Notes: generated by a model not told the origin, from the letters alone. Shown: positions 17,634 through 26,412, counted from the stretch's first letter. The stretch is DNA of 64,000 nucleotides from Streptomyces venezuelae ATCC 10712 (GCF_008639165.1 NZ_CP029197.1:1674001-1738000); one strand, 5' to 3'. Translations and numbers: made by a program.

Positions 17634-18701
17634 TCAGAGCGCGGGGTAGTCGACGTAGCCGCGGTGGTCGCCGCCGTACATGGTGGCGCCGTCCGGCTCG
17701 TTGTAGGGGCCGTCGGCCCGCAGTCGGGCGGGCAGGTCGGGGTTGGCGATGAAGAGCCGGCCGAAGGCCACGAGGTCGGTGGTGCCGTCCTCGATCAGGG
17801 CGAGGGACTCGGAGCTGGTCGGGCCCTCGGTGGACGGATTGAGGATGAACGTTCCGGCGAACCGCTTGCGCAGGTCGAGGACGAGCGGACGGAGCTCGGG
17901 GGCGGTCTCCAGGACGTGGAGGTACGCGATGCCGACGGGTTCGATCGCGTCGAGCAGGGCCGTGTACAGCTCTTCGGTCTCGGTCTCCGCGATGTCGTTG
18001 AGCGTGTTGGCCGGGGAGATGCGCAGGCCGGTGCGCTCGGGGCCGATCTCGGCGGCGACGGCCCGGACGACCTCGACGGCGAAGCGGATGCGGTTCTCGA
18101 CCGGGCCGCCCCACTCGTCGGTGCGGTGGTTGGAGCCGGTGGCGAGGAACTGCTGGATCAGGTAGCCGTTGGCGCCGTGGATCTCGACGCCGTCGAAGCC
18201 GGCCTCGACGGCGTGGCGGGCGGCGGCGGCGAAGCCGGCGACCGTCTCGCGCACCTCGTCGCCGGTGAGCACGCGCGGGGTGACGTAGTCCTTGGGGCCC
18301 TCGGGGGTGAAGGCCTGGCCGGCGGGGGCGACGGCGGAGGGGCCGACGGGGTGGAGGTCGCCGTCGAGGAGGTCGGGGTGTCCGATCCGGCCGGAGTGCA
18401 TCAGCTGGGCGAAGATCCGGCCGCCGCGCTCGTGGACGGCGTCGGTGACCTCGCGCCAGGCGGCGATCTGCTCGCGGCTGTGGATTCCGGGAGTGAAGGG
18501 GTAGCCCTGTCCCTCGGCGACGGGGTGGACGCCCTCGCTGATGATCAGGCCGGCGGAGGCGCGCTGGGCGTAGTACTCGGCGACGAGCGCGGTGGGGGTG
18601 CGGCGGACGGCGTCGGCCCGGCTGCGGGTCATCGGGGCCATGGCGATGCGGTTGGAGAGCCGCGTGCCGGCGAGGTCGACGGGGTCGAAGGCGGTGGTCA
18701 T
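17634..18701 (-). CDS. Old Yellow Enzyme family ene-reductase
   Basis: A 355-residue FMN-dependent NAD(P)H:flavin oxidoreductase of the OYE family, which reduces activated C=C bonds. The barrel shows [15 protein letters not shown] (FMN binding), [14 protein letters not shown], the substrate His/Asn pair in [15 protein letters not shown], the conserved [15 protein letters not shown], and [15 protein letters not shown] for the FMN phosphate. The start ATG has GAAGGGGACAG upstream. It is divergent from a MarR-type regulator with two palindromes between, suggesting induction by electrophiles or quinones; the inducer is unknown. Confidence 0.93.
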   Translation of the reverse strand: MTTAFDPVDLAGTRLSNRIAMAPMTRSRADAVRRTPTALVAEYYAQRASAGLIISEGVHPVAEGQGYPFTPGIHSREQIAAWREVTDAVHERGGRIFAQLMHSGRIGHPDLLDGDLHPVGPSAVAPAGQAFTPEGPKDYVTPRVLTGDEVRETVAGFAAAARHAVEAGFDGVEIHGANGYLIQQFLATGSNHRTDEWGGPVENRIRFAVEVVRAVAAEIGPERTGLRISPANTLNDIAETETEELYTALLDAIEPVGIAYLHVLETAPELRPLVLDLRKRFAGTFILNPSTEGPTSSESLALIEDGTTDLVAFGRLFIANPDLPARLRADGPYNEPDGATMYGGDHRGYVDYPAL

Positions 18702-18728
18702 GGCTGTCCCCTTCAGAAATATGTGGTC

Positions 18729-18743
18729 GGCCAAGCATTGGCC
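18729..18743. promoter_or_regulatory. Palindrome GGCCAA-N3-TTGGCC (MarR operator candidate 1)
   Basis: GGCCAAGCATTGGCC is a perfect dyad with 6-base arms, 28 bases upstream of the OYE start, in the divergent gap. Its TTGGC core recurs in the second palindrome. Confidence 0.55.
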
Positions 18744-18766
18744 CGGATGTCACTGTAACCCATTCA

Positions 18767-18778
18767 TTGGCCAGCCAA
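18767..18778. promoter_or_regulatory. Palindrome TTGGC-CA-GCCAA (MarR operator candidate 2)
   Basis: TTGGCCAGCCAA has 5-base dyad arms identical in core to the site 38 bases to its left. It lies 36 bases before the marR start. Paired sites of this size suit a MarR-type repressor acting on both genes. Confidence 0.55.
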
Positions 18779-18813
18779 GGTAATCTGTGGGGAGACCTTC
18801 CCGAGGAGCCCCG

Positions 18814-19323
18814 ATGCCAGCGAACGACCCCGCCTGTACCGACACGACACCGTCTGCCGCGCGCGGCGGACCCGTCGGCATCGCGCTCGCCCGGGTGGCC
18901 CGGATGCACCGGCTCGCCGCCGGGCGGCGCCTGCGGGAACTCGACCTCTATCCGGGCCAGGAAATGATGATGATGCGGCTCTGGGACTGCGGACCGGTCC
19001 GCCAGTCCGAGCTGATCCAGTCCCTGGGCCTGGACGCCTCGACGGTGACCAAGATGCTCCAGCGCCTGGAGCAGTGCGGCCACGTCCGCCGCGGCCCCGA
19101 CCCGGCCGACCGCCGCGCGGTCCTCGTCGAGGCCACCGAGGAGGGGCGTTCGCTGCGCGCCGGCGTCGAGGGCGTCTGGTCGGACCTGGAGAAGGTCTCC
19201 CTGAACGGCCTCGACCCGGCGGACCGCGCGGAACTGGCCCGGCTCCTCGGCCTCGTGGCGGACAACCTCCGCGCGGAGGCGGGCGAGTCGGGCGACTGCC
19301 CGCCCCCGCCGCGCGGCTGCTAG
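18814..19323 (+). CDS. MarR family transcriptional regulator
   Basis: A 169-residue winged-helix repressor. The core is YPGQEMMMMRLWDCGPVRQSELIQ, then the recognition helix SLGLDASTVTKMLQRLEQCGHVRR and the wing DPADRRAVLVEATEEG, a textbook MarR DRR wing. The C-terminal tail is short and Cys/Pro-rich (DCPPPPRGC), unusual for the family and possibly redox-sensitive, which is speculation. The start ATG has GAGGA 6 bases upstream. It faces the OYE gene across a gap holding two related palindromes, so it probably represses both. A 20-odd-base segment of its 3' end (GGGCGAGTCGGGC...) is repeated just after the stop at about 19336. Confidence 0.92.
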   Translation: MPANDPACTDTTPSAARGGPVGIALARVARMHRLAAGRRLRELDLYPGQEMMMMRLWDCGPVRQSELIQSLGLDASTVTKMLQRLEQCGHVRRGPDPADRRAVLVEATEEGRSLRAGVEGVWSDLEKVSLNGLDPADRAELARLLGLVADNLRAEAGESGDCPPPPRGC

Positions 19324-19441
19324 GGCGTGACGGTCGGGGCGAGTCGGGCAACTGCCCGCCGCGCCCACGCGGCGCCAGGCCCTGTCGGTCACTGCGGGCC
19401 GGGCGGGACTTCCCGGACTCGACCCGGACCCGTCTGCCGGG

Positions 19442-20500
19442 TCAGGCCTTGAGGGCCGCCAGGGCGCGGTCCACGTCCGCCGCCGTGTTGTACAGGTGGA
19501 AGGACGCCCGCAGATTGCCCGCGCGGGCGGAGAGCAGGACGTCGGCCTCGCGCAGCGCGTCCTCGCGGTCCCCGAGGCCGGGGACGGCGACGACCGCCGA
19601 CTCGTCCATGACCGGCGCGTGGCCGAGGGCGACCAGACCGGCGCGGAAGCGGGCCGCGAGCCCCTTGACGTGGGCCTCGATCCGCTCGATGCCGATCTCC
19701 TCCAGGAGCGCCAGCGAGCGGGCCGCCCCGTGGTACGAGAGGAACGCCGGAGGCTCGTCGAAGCGGCGTGCGCTGCGCGCCAGTTCGCGGACCGGGCCGT
19801 AGCTGTTCACCCAGCGCTCCTCGCCGGTGACCCAGTTGGCGTGGATCGCGAGGAGCGAGTCCTGCGCCTCCTCGGTGACGGTGAGGAAGGACGCCCCGCG
19901 CGGGCAGAGCAGGAACTTGTAGCCTCCGGCGACCGTGTAGTCCCACTCCCCCGCGCGCAGCGGCAGCCAGCCGGCCGACTGCGTGGCGTCCAGGAGGGTC
20001 CGGGCCCCGTGCGCGGCCGCCGCGGCGCGGATCGCCGCGAAGTCGGCCGTCCGGCCGTCCGCCGACTGCACGGCGGAGAAGGCGACGAGCGCCGTGTCGG
20101 GGCCGACGGACTCGGCGAGCCGGTCGAGCGGCGCGAAGCGGACCTTGAGGTCGCCGCGGATCGTGAAGGGGGTGATGACGGAGGAGAAGTCACCCTCCGG
20201 GAACAGGATCTCGGCCCCGGCGGGCATCGACTGGGCGATCATGCCGCAGTGCACGGCGACCGAGCTGCCGACGGCGACGCGCTCGGGCGTGACGCCCATG
20301 AGCCGGGCGTAGGTGGCGCGGGCCTCGTCCACGACCGCGAAGTCCCCGGCGCCGTCCGGGCGCCCGGCCGCGGTCTCCTCGGCGAGGAGCACGACGGCCT
20401 CGATGGTGCGCCGCGGCAGCAGGGCGCAGGCGGAGGTGTTGAGGTAGGTGTGCTCGGGCGCGAACTCGGCGCCGCCGAGGGGCTCTTCCAGGGAATCCAT
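19442..20500 (-). CDS. Class V aminotransferase-like PLP enzyme (cysteine desulfurase fold)
   Basis: A 352-residue fold-type I PLP protein of the class V family. It has TYLNTSACALLPRRTIEAV at the N terminus, VAVGSSVAVHCGMIAQSMPAG, LVAFSAVQSADGRTADFAAI, LLDATQSAGWLPL, and the PLP lysine in VAGGYKFLLCPRG. There is no mobile catalytic-Cys loop near the C terminus, so a desulfurase role is unlikely; such stand-alone members are usually unassigned aminotransferases or lyases. A long inverted repeat lies just upstream of the start. Confidence 0.83.
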   Translation of the reverse strand: MDSLEEPLGGAEFAPEHTYLNTSACALLPRRTIEAVVLLAEETAAGRPDGAGDFAVVDEARATYARLMGVTPERVAVGSSVAVHCGMIAQSMPAGAEILFPEGDFSSVITPFTIRGDLKVRFAPLDRLAESVGPDTALVAFSAVQSADGRTADFAAIRAAAAAHGARTLLDATQSAGWLPLRAGEWDYTVAGGYKFLLCPRGASFLTVTEEAQDSLLAIHANWVTGEERWVNSYGPVRELARSARRFDEPPAFLSYHGAARSLALLEEIGIERIEAHVKGLAARFRAGLVALGHAPVMDESAVVAVPGLGDREDALREADVLLSARAGNLRASFHLYNTAADVDRALAALKA

Positions 20501-20512
20501 GCCCCCAGCCTG

Positions 20513-20557
20513 GATTCCCCACGATCACCCGTCAATGGGCGCCGATCATGGGGAATC
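20513..20557. promoter_or_regulatory. Inverted repeat upstream of class V PLP gene
   Basis: GATTCCCCACGATC (20513-20526) and GATCATGGGGAATC (20544-20557) are 14-base dyad arms with one mismatch and a 17-base spacer, 13 bases upstream of the PLP-enzyme start. It may be an operator, or a hairpin at the transcript start. Confidence 0.45.
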
Positions 20558-20626
20558 TCCAAGCCGCGCTTATTTCCGCAGGTCAGCGTGGGTGCAGTGG
20601 GTCGACCCTGGGTACCTCGCGGTTCC

Positions 20627-21334
20627 TCAGGCGCCGGGGACCTCGCAGCTGCCGTCGGGGTCGCAGACGGCCGCGTCCCCGCCGACGGGCTGCAGGACCC
20701 GGCCCTGCCAGGCCTGTTCGAGTGCCTGGGTGAAGACCTCGGCGGGCTGGCCGCCGGAGATGCCGTAGCGGCGGTCGAGGACGAAGAACGGCACGCCGTT
20801 GGCGCCGAGCTCGGCGGCCTCGCGCTCGTCCTCGCGTACGGCCTCGGCGTAGGCGGAGTCGTCGGCGAGGACGGCCCGCACCTCGGCCTCGTCGAGGCCC
20901 GCCTCGACGCCCAGCGTCACCAGGGTCTCGGGGTCGAAGACGGAGCGCTCCTCGGCGAAGTTGGCGCGGTAGGCCAGGTCGAGGAGCTCGTTCTGCAGGC
21001 CGCGGTCCCTGGCGAGGTGGAGCAGCCGGTGGATGTCGAAGGTGTTGCCGTGGTCGCGCCCCTCGGTGCGGTAGCCCAGGCCCTCCGCGTGGGCGTTGGA
21101 CGCCACGTGGGCCTCCATGGCGCGGGCCTCTTCGAGGGTGCGGCCGTACTTCTTCGCCAGCATCTCCAGGACGGGGCCGGTGTCGCCCTTGGCGCGGTTC
21201 GGGTCGAGCTCGAAGGAGCGGTGCACGACCTCGACGTCGTCGCGGTGGGCGAAGGCCGCGAGCCCCTTCTCGAAGCGCGCCTTGCCGATGTAGCACCAGG
21301 GGCAGGCGATGTCGCTCCAGATCTCGACGCGCAT
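20627..21334 (-). CDS. DsbA family oxidoreductase (FrnE-like)
   Basis: A 235-residue cytosolic thioredoxin-fold protein of the FrnE/DsbA group, with the active site CPWCYIG at residues 11-17 in an N-terminal strand MRVEIWSDIA and the cis-proline segment NGVPFFVLDRRYGISGGQP. No signal peptide is present. A second Cys pair appears near the C terminus (AAVCDPDGSCEVPGA), which some FrnE proteins use as an extra redox site. The start has GGAGAGAAG upstream. It follows the GNAT gene with a 64-base gap on the same strand and may be read together with it. Confidence 0.92.
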   Translation of the reverse strand: MRVEIWSDIACPWCYIGKARFEKGLAAFAHRDDVEVVHRSFELDPNRAKGDTGPVLEMLAKKYGRTLEEARAMEAHVASNAHAEGLGYRTEGRDHGNTFDIHRLLHLARDRGLQNELLDLAYRANFAEERSVFDPETLVTLGVEAGLDEAEVRAVLADDSAYAEAVREDEREAAELGANGVPFFVLDRRYGISGGQPAEVFTQALEQAWQGRVLQPVGGDAAVCDPDGSCEVPGA

Positions 21335-21398
21335 GTGACTTCTCTCCGGGGTTCGGCGGTGGGGGTGTTCCTCGGGGGAACGCCCCCACCGGTCCGGA

Positions 21399-21875
21399 TC
21401 ATTCCGTTTCGGCCGCCAGTGTGAGCCGGAGCACGAGGTGGTCGCCGTGGCGCGGGGTTTGCGGGTCGGGGGTCCAGCCCTGGGCGGTGTAGAAGGCCTG
21501 GGCGCGCTCGTTCTTGTCGAAGACGTCGAGGCGGACCGTGGTGACCCCGGCGGCGCGCCACTTCTCGACGCAGGCCGCGTGCAGCTCGGCGCCGATGCCC
21601 GCGCGCCAGCGGGCGGGGAGCACATGGAGCTGGGTGAGGTGCATGAGGCCCTCGCGCTCGCCGTACGCGGCGATGCCCGCGATCTCCCCGTCCCGTACGG
21701 CGCAGAGCACGGCGCCGCGGTCGACGGCGGCCGCCCAGCCCGCGCGGGAGCGGGCGATCTCCTCGGGGCCGAGGAAGTCGGCGTCGGGGAGGTGGCCCCG
21801 GTAGTAGGTCGCGCGGGCCTCGGTGTGGAGGGCGACGACGGCGTCGAGATCGGCGGCGGTGGCGAGTCTGATCAT
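21399..21875 (-). CDS. GNAT family N-acetyltransferase
   Basis: A 158-residue acetyltransferase of unknown substrate. The GNAT fold is clear: MIRLATAADLDAVVALHTEA, the strand GEIAGIAAYG, LHVLPARWRAGIGAELHAACVEKWR (the acetyl-CoA pyrophosphate loop, motif A), and DVFDKNERAQAFYTAQGW (motif B). It lies 6 bases after the stop of the GlxA-type regulator on the same strand, so the two are co-transcribed. Confidence 0.88.
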   Translation of the reverse strand: MIRLATAADLDAVVALHTEARATYYRGHLPDADFLGPEEIARSRAGWAAAVDRGAVLCAVRDGEIAGIAAYGEREGLMHLTQLHVLPARWRAGIGAELHAACVEKWRAAGVTTVRLDVFDKNERAQAFYTAQGWTPDPQTPRHGDHLVLRLTLAAETE

Positions 21876-21881
21876 GAACTG

Positions 21882-22907
21882 TCAGGACGCGCGGGGGGCG
21901 GGGACGGTTGCGGGAGTGCGGGCGGGCGTGGGTGTGGGGGCGGGCGTGGTCAGGCGGCTGAACGAGGAGCGGTAGGCGCTGGGGGTGAGGCCGGTGCGGC
22001 GCAGCAGGTGCTGGCGCAGGGAGTCCGCCGTGCCGAGGCCGCTGGCGCGGGCCACTCCGTCCATGGCGAGCGAGGTGGTCTCCAGGAGTTCCTTCGCGCG
22101 CTCCACGCGCTGGTGCAGCAGCCACTGGAGCGGGCTGACCCCGGTCTCGGCGTGGAAGCGGCGCGAGAGGGTGCGGACGGAGACCCCGGCGTGCCGGGCG
22201 AGGTCGGTGAGGCCGAGCGGTTCGTCGAGGTGCTCCATCGCCCAGGCGCGCGTGTCGGCGAAGGAGGCTCCGCGCTCGGGCGGCAGCGGGGTCTGGGTGA
22301 ACTGGGTCTGGCCGCCGGGCCGTACGGGCGCGACGAGGGCGAGGCGGGCGACCGTGTTGGCGACGGCGGCGCCGAAGTCGGTGCGGATGACGTGCAGGCA
22401 GAGGTCGATGCCCGCCGCGTACCCGGAGGAGGTGAGCACCGGCCCGTCCTGGACGAAGAGGACGTCGTCCTGGAGGTCGACGGTGGGGTGGCGGGCGGCG
22501 AGCAGCGAGCTGTACGCCCAGTACGTCGTCGCCGCCCGCCCGTCGAGCAGTCCTGCCTCGGCGAGCGCGAAGGCACCGGTGCAGATGGACGCGATCCGGC
22601 TGCCCGCCGCGGCGGCGCCGCGCAGCGCGTCGAGGATGCGCCGGTCGGGGTCGGTGTACGAGCCGCTGCCCGCGAGGACCACGGTGTCGGCGCCTGCGAC
22701 GGCGTCGAGGCCGTGCGGGACGACGAGGTCGAGACCGCCGGTGGTGGGGACGGGCCCGGGGTCGGGGGCGCAGATGACGGTCTCGTAGCCGGGTGCGCCG
22801 TCGATCTCGACCTTGCCGAACAGCATCTCGGGGATGGCCAGGTTGAACATCGAGACGGGCGGGGCGGCGATCACGGCGACGCGCCGGACGCGGGACTCGA
22901 CGGGCAT
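21882..22907 (-). CDS. GlxA-type AraC regulator with DJ-1/PfpI domain
   Basis: A 341-residue transcription factor with an amidotransferase-like N-terminal domain and an AraC C-terminal domain. The N-terminal half has VAVIAAPPVSMFNLAIPEMLF and RIASICTGAFALAEAGLLDGR, where the Cys is in the nucleophile-elbow position; in GlxA proteins it is a sensor rather than an enzyme. The AraC half has LTDLARHAGVSVRTLSRRFH and MDGVARASGLGTADSLRQHL, the two helix-turn-helix units. The C terminus is a Thr/Pro/Ala tail. It is divergent from an MFS exporter, the likely target. Confidence 0.9.
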   Translation of the reverse strand: MPVESRVRRVAVIAAPPVSMFNLAIPEMLFGKVEIDGAPGYETVICAPDPGPVPTTGGLDLVVPHGLDAVAGADTVVLAGSGSYTDPDRRILDALRGAAAAGSRIASICTGAFALAEAGLLDGRAATTYWAYSSLLAARHPTVDLQDDVLFVQDGPVLTSSGYAAGIDLCLHVIRTDFGAAVANTVARLALVAPVRPGGQTQFTQTPLPPERGASFADTRAWAMEHLDEPLGLTDLARHAGVSVRTLSRRFHAETGVSPLQWLLHQRVERAKELLETTSLAMDGVARASGLGTADSLRQHLLRRTGLTPSAYRSSFSRLTTPAPTPTPARTPATVPAPRAS

Positions 22908-22925
22908 GGCCAGAACCTCCGGGCA

Positions 22926-22953
22926 TATGGCATTCGGGCCACTACTGTATGGC
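22926..22953. promoter_or_regulatory. Direct repeat TATGGC, 22-bp spacing
   Basis: TATGGC at 22926 and again at 22948 in the 70-base gap between the GlxA-type regulator and the MFS gene. A 22-base direct repeat suits an AraC-type protein with two helix-turn-helix units per monomer. The match is short, so this is tentative. Confidence 0.3.
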
Positions 22954-22977
22954 GCCGCCGATCATGAAGCTGGGGGC

Positions 22978-24360
22978 ATGACCTCGACCGAACTCGCACG
23001 AGCCTCCGTTGTCCCCGCCGCACCTCCTGCCGCCCCCTCCCGCTCCCCGGGCCCGGCCCTGGCCGCCGCGATGCTCGGCTTCGCGCTCATCACCCTGGAC
23101 ACCTCCGTCGTGAACGTCGCGCTGCCCGCGATCGGCGCCGACCTGGGGGCGGGGATGTCGGGCCTCCAGTGGGTGGTGGACGCGTACACGCTGGTGTTCG
23201 CCGCGCTGCTGCTGTCCAGCGGGGCGCTCGCCGACCGGGTCGGGGCGAGCCGGGCGTACGGCTGGGGGGCCGTCGTCTTCGTCCTGGCCTCCGCCGCCTG
23301 CGGTCTGGCCCCCGGCCTGCCGGCCCTGCTCGCGGCCCGTACGGTGCAGGGCGCGGCGGCCGCGGTGATGCTGCCGGCCTCCCTCGCGCTCGTCCGGGAG
23401 GCGTACGGCGATCCCGGGCGGCGGGCCCGCGCGGTGTCGCTGTGGGCGGCCGGCGGCACGCTCGCGGTGGCGCTGGGGCCGGTCGCCGGCGGGGCTCTGA
23501 CGACGGCGTGGAGCTGGCGGGGCGTCTTCTTCGTCAACCTGCCGCTGGGCCTCGTGGCGCTCGCGCTGCTGGGCCGGGTGGCGCGCTCGGCCCGCCGGCC
23601 CGCGCCGCTCGACCTGCCGGGACAGCTGACGGCGATGACGGCGCTCGGGGCGCTCACCTTCGCCGCCATCGAGGGCGGCACGGAGGGCTGGTGGGCGCTG
23701 GGCCTCGCGGTCGTCTCCTTCGCCGCGTTCCTGGTGGTCGAGGCGCGGCGGCGGCACCCGGTGGTGCCGCTGGGACTGTTCCGCAACCCGACGGTGGCGG
23801 TCGCGGTGGCGGCGGGCTCGGCGAACAGCGTGGCCTTCTACGGGATGCTCTTCGTCTTCAGCCTCTTCTTCCAGCAGGTGCTGGGGCTCTCGGCGCTGGG
23901 CGCCGGGCTGATGTTCCTGCCGATGACGGGGCTGCTGGCCGGGGTGAACATCCTGTCCGCGCGGGCGGCGGCGCGGTACGGGGCGAGGCTGCCGATCGTC
24001 GTCGGCCAGGCGGTCGCGGTGGCGGGTCTGCTCGGGCTGCTCACGGTGGACGCGGACACCTCCCGCCCGCTCCAGGCCCTGCTGCTGGTCCCGCTGGCGC
24101 TCGGGGCGGGCTTCTCGCTGCCGCCGCTGATCGCCTCGATGATGGAGGCGGTCCCGGCCGAGCGCGCGGGCACGGCGGCGGGCCTCCTGAACGCGGTCCG
24201 GCAGACGGCGGGCGCCCTGGCGATCGCGGTCTTCGGCTCCCTCGCGGCCGCGTCCGTGGAGGCGGCGCTGCGCACCGGACTCCTCGTCAGCGCGGCCCTG
24301 CTGGCCCTGACCACCCTGCTCTCCCTGCGGCTTCCGGGGCGTCTTCCGGGCCGGGCCTGA
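22978..24360 (+). CDS. MFS drug:H+ antiporter, DHA2 (14-TM) type
   Basis: A 460-residue exporter. The first helix carries ITLDTSVVNVALPAIGADL, the DHA2 motif D1; the second-loop motif A is SGALADRVGASRAYGWG; motif C follows as LGPVAGGALTTAWSWRGVFFVNLP. About 14 hydrophobic segments fit the length. The ATG is preceded by GCTGGGGGC, a fair ribosome site. It is divergent from the GlxA-type regulator. Substrate unknown; related pumps export dyes, disinfectants or antibiotics. It runs convergent to an AraC gene with a 33-base gap. Confidence 0.92.
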   Translation: MTSTELARASVVPAAPPAAPSRSPGPALAAAMLGFALITLDTSVVNVALPAIGADLGAGMSGLQWVVDAYTLVFAALLLSSGALADRVGASRAYGWGAVVFVLASAACGLAPGLPALLAARTVQGAAAAVMLPASLALVREAYGDPGRRARAVSLWAAGGTLAVALGPVAGGALTTAWSWRGVFFVNLPLGLVALALLGRVARSARRPAPLDLPGQLTAMTALGALTFAAIEGGTEGWWALGLAVVSFAAFLVVEARRRHPVVPLGLFRNPTVAVAVAAGSANSVAFYGMLFVFSLFFQQVLGLSALGAGLMFLPMTGLLAGVNILSARAAARYGARLPIVVGQAVAVAGLLGLLTVDADTSRPLQALLLVPLALGAGFSLPPLIASMMEAVPAERAGTAAGLLNAVRQTAGALAIAVFGSLAAASVEAALRTGLLVSAALLALTTLLSLRLPGRLPGRA

Positions 24361-24393
24361 GCGGCCCCGCCCGGGCCCGGCGGCGGGACCCGC

Positions 24394-25308
24394 TCAGGCC
24401 CCCTTGCGGTACTGGCCGGGAGCCACCCCGTACGCCCGCTTGAAGGCCTTGGCGAAGGCGAACTCCGAGGAGTAACCGGAGCGTTGGGCGACCGCGCGGA
24501 GGGGGAGGTCGTCGGTGCGCAGCAGCCGGCCCGCCGTGGTCATGCGCCACCAGGTGAGGTACGCGAGGGGCGCCCGGCCGACCAGGGTGGTGAAGCGGCG
24601 GGCGAAGGCGGCCCGGGACAGGCCGGTGAGCGCGCCGAGTTCCTCGACCGTCCAGGCGTGCGCGGGGTCGCCGTGGAGGGCCCGCAGCGCGCCGGCGACG
24701 GCCGGGTCGGCGAGGGCGGCGGACCAGCCGGTGGAACGGTCGGGGCGCTCGGTGAGCCACCAGGTGCGCAGCAGGTACAGCAGGAGGGTGTCGAGGAGGG
24801 CGGGCACGATGGCGTCGGATCCCGGCTGGGGTTCGGCGAGTTCGGCGCCGAGCAGGTCGACGGCGGCCCGCAGCCGGGGGTGGGCGCCGACCCGGGCGGG
24901 GAGGTGGACGAACGGGGGCAGGTCGGTGAGCAGCGGGTGGGCGCGGGCGCGGCTGAGCTGGTAGGCGCCGCACAGGAGCAGGGTCTCGTCGGCGCCGATC
25001 GGGCCGCGGTCGGGCGGGGTGGGCCAGGAGCCGTCGGGGGCGGGCAGGGCGTCGACGAGGGGGGTGCCGGGGTGGTCGGCGAGGCCGTGGCCGGTGCCGT
25101 GGGCGAGGAGGACGACGTCGCCGGGGCCGAGTCTGACGGGGGCGGCGTCGTCCGGTGGCAGCAGCCAGGCGGTGCCCTGGAGGACGACGTGGAATCCGGC
25201 GCCCTTGCCGGGAGGGAAGCGGATGCCCCAGGGGGCGAAGCGGACGGTGCGGGAGGAGTGGGGGCGGCCGGTGCGCATGGCGGCGATGGCATCGCTCAGT
25301 ACGTCCAT
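24394..25308 (-). CDS. AraC family regulator with cupin sensor
   Basis: A 304-residue activator or repressor. The N-terminal cupin shows FAPWGIRFPPGKGAGFHVVLQG and VRLGPGDVVLLAHGTGHGLAD, with an AraC_binding-type effector pocket. The C-terminal domain has TVEELGALTGLSRAAFARRFTTLVG and LRAVAQRSGYSSEFAFAKAFKRAYG. The start is the ATG at 25308. It is divergent, with 91 bases between, from an MDR-type reductase; this regulator/reductase pairing is common in actinobacteria and the regulator normally governs the reductase. Confidence 0.92.
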   Translation of the reverse strand: MDVLSDAIAAMRTGRPHSSRTVRFAPWGIRFPPGKGAGFHVVLQGTAWLLPPDDAAPVRLGPGDVVLLAHGTGHGLADHPGTPLVDALPAPDGSWPTPPDRGPIGADETLLLCGAYQLSRARAHPLLTDLPPFVHLPARVGAHPRLRAAVDLLGAELAEPQPGSDAIVPALLDTLLLYLLRTWWLTERPDRSTGWSAALADPAVAGALRALHGDPAHAWTVEELGALTGLSRAAFARRFTTLVGRAPLAYLTWWRMTTAGRLLRTDDLPLRAVAQRSGYSSEFAFAKAFKRAYGVAPGQYRKGA

Positions 25309-25330
25309 GGTGGGAAACGGTAGCGGGCGA

Positions 25331-25372
25331 GACGATCGGACATGGTGGGAAGCCAAGGAGACATGGATCGTC
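25331..25372. promoter_or_regulatory. GACATGG direct repeat (21 bp apart) inside a GACGATC dyad
   Basis: GACATGG occurs at 25339 and 25360, exactly 21 bases or two helical turns apart, the spacing preferred by AraC proteins. The pair is bracketed by GACGATC (25331) and GATCGTC (25366). It sits midway between the AraC gene and the MDR reductase. Confidence 0.5.
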
Positions 25373-25399
25373 TTTCCGGCCCCTCCTAACGTCGAGGTC

Positions 25400-26407
25400 A
25401 TGACGACAACAGGCATGACGACGAAGGCGGTTCTGTTCCACGAGCTGGGCGGGCCCGAGGTGCTGACCGTGGAGGAGGTGCCGCTGCCCGCGCCCGGCCC
25501 CGGCGAGGTCCTGGTCCGGGTCGAGGCGATCGGGCTCAACCGGGCCGAGGCGCTGTTCCGCGCGGGCACCTACTACTACCCGGCCACGCTGCCGGGTTCG
25601 CGGCTCGGTTACGAGGCGGCGGGCGTGGTCGAGGCGGTGGGCGCCGGGGTCACCGCGTACGCCCCGGGCGACCCGGTGATGGCGGCGGCCAACTTCGACT
25701 TCGGGGTCCACGGGGTGTACGCGGAGCGGGTGGTGCTGCCCCAGGAGTACGTGGTGGCCCGGCCGGAGGGCGTGGACGCGGTGACGGCGGCGGCGGTCTG
25801 GCTGAGCTACTTCACCGCGTACGGCGGGATGGTGCTGACCGGCGGTCTCGGAGCGGGTGAGCACGTGGTGATCACGGGGGCGTCCAGTTCGGTGGGCACC
25901 GCCGCGCTCCAGGTCGCGCTGCGGGTCGGCGCGGTGCCCATCGCCACCACGCGCACGGAGGCCAAGCGGAAGCGGCTCCTGGAGCTGGGGGCCGCGCACG
26001 TGGTCGTGACGGACACCGAGGACCTGGTCGGGGAGGTCCGCCGGATCACCTGCGGGGCGGGCGCGGACCTGGCGTTCGACGCGATCGGCGGGCCCGGCTT
26101 CGCCCGGCTCGGGGACGCGCTGCGGACCGGTGGCACGGCCGTGCTGTACGGCTGGCTCGACCCCCGGCCGACCGAGCTGTCGCGGAACTGGCCGCTGACC
26201 ACGCACACGTACGCGAACGGGGAACTGGCCAGGAGCGAGGAGGGGCGCCGGCGGGCGGCCGGTTTCATCGGTTCGGGGCTCAGGGACGGCTCCCTGGCGC
26301 CGGTGATCGCCGAGACCTTCGACGGTCTGGAGCGGATCGCCGACGCCCATCGGCTGATGGAGTCGAACGCGCACCTCGGGAAGATCGTGGTGCGCGTCCC
26401 TTCCTGA
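25400..26407 (+). CDS. Quinone oxidoreductase-like MDR enzyme
   Basis: A 335-residue NADPH-dependent medium-chain reductase without the catalytic-zinc cysteines, so of the quinone-reductase branch. The GroES-like N-terminal domain includes GPGEVLVRVEAIGLNRAEALFR and SRLGYEAAGVVEAVGAGV. The Rossmann domain has VVITGASSSVGTAALQVA, the nucleotide-binding loop, and ADLAFDAIGGPGFARLGDAL. The start ATG has GAGG close upstream; a second in-frame ATG (MTTKAV) is five codons on. It is divergent from the AraC gene and probably its target. Confidence 0.9.
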   Translation: MTTTGMTTKAVLFHELGGPEVLTVEEVPLPAPGPGEVLVRVEAIGLNRAEALFRAGTYYYPATLPGSRLGYEAAGVVEAVGAGVTAYAPGDPVMAAANFDFGVHGVYAERVVLPQEYVVARPEGVDAVTAAAVWLSYFTAYGGMVLTGGLGAGEHVVITGASSSVGTAALQVALRVGAVPIATTRTEAKRKRLLELGAAHVVVTDTEDLVGEVRRITCGAGADLAFDAIGGPGFARLGDALRTGGTAVLYGWLDPRPTELSRNWPLTTHTYANGELARSEEGRRRAAGFIGSGLRDGSLAPVIAETFDGLERIADAHRLMESNAHLGKIVVRVPS

Positions 26408-26412
26408 CGGAG

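Noticed and set aside
19442..20500. Cysteine desulfurase
   Set aside because: The catalytic cysteine loop of SufS/IscS is missing, in contrast to the true sufS at 63479.
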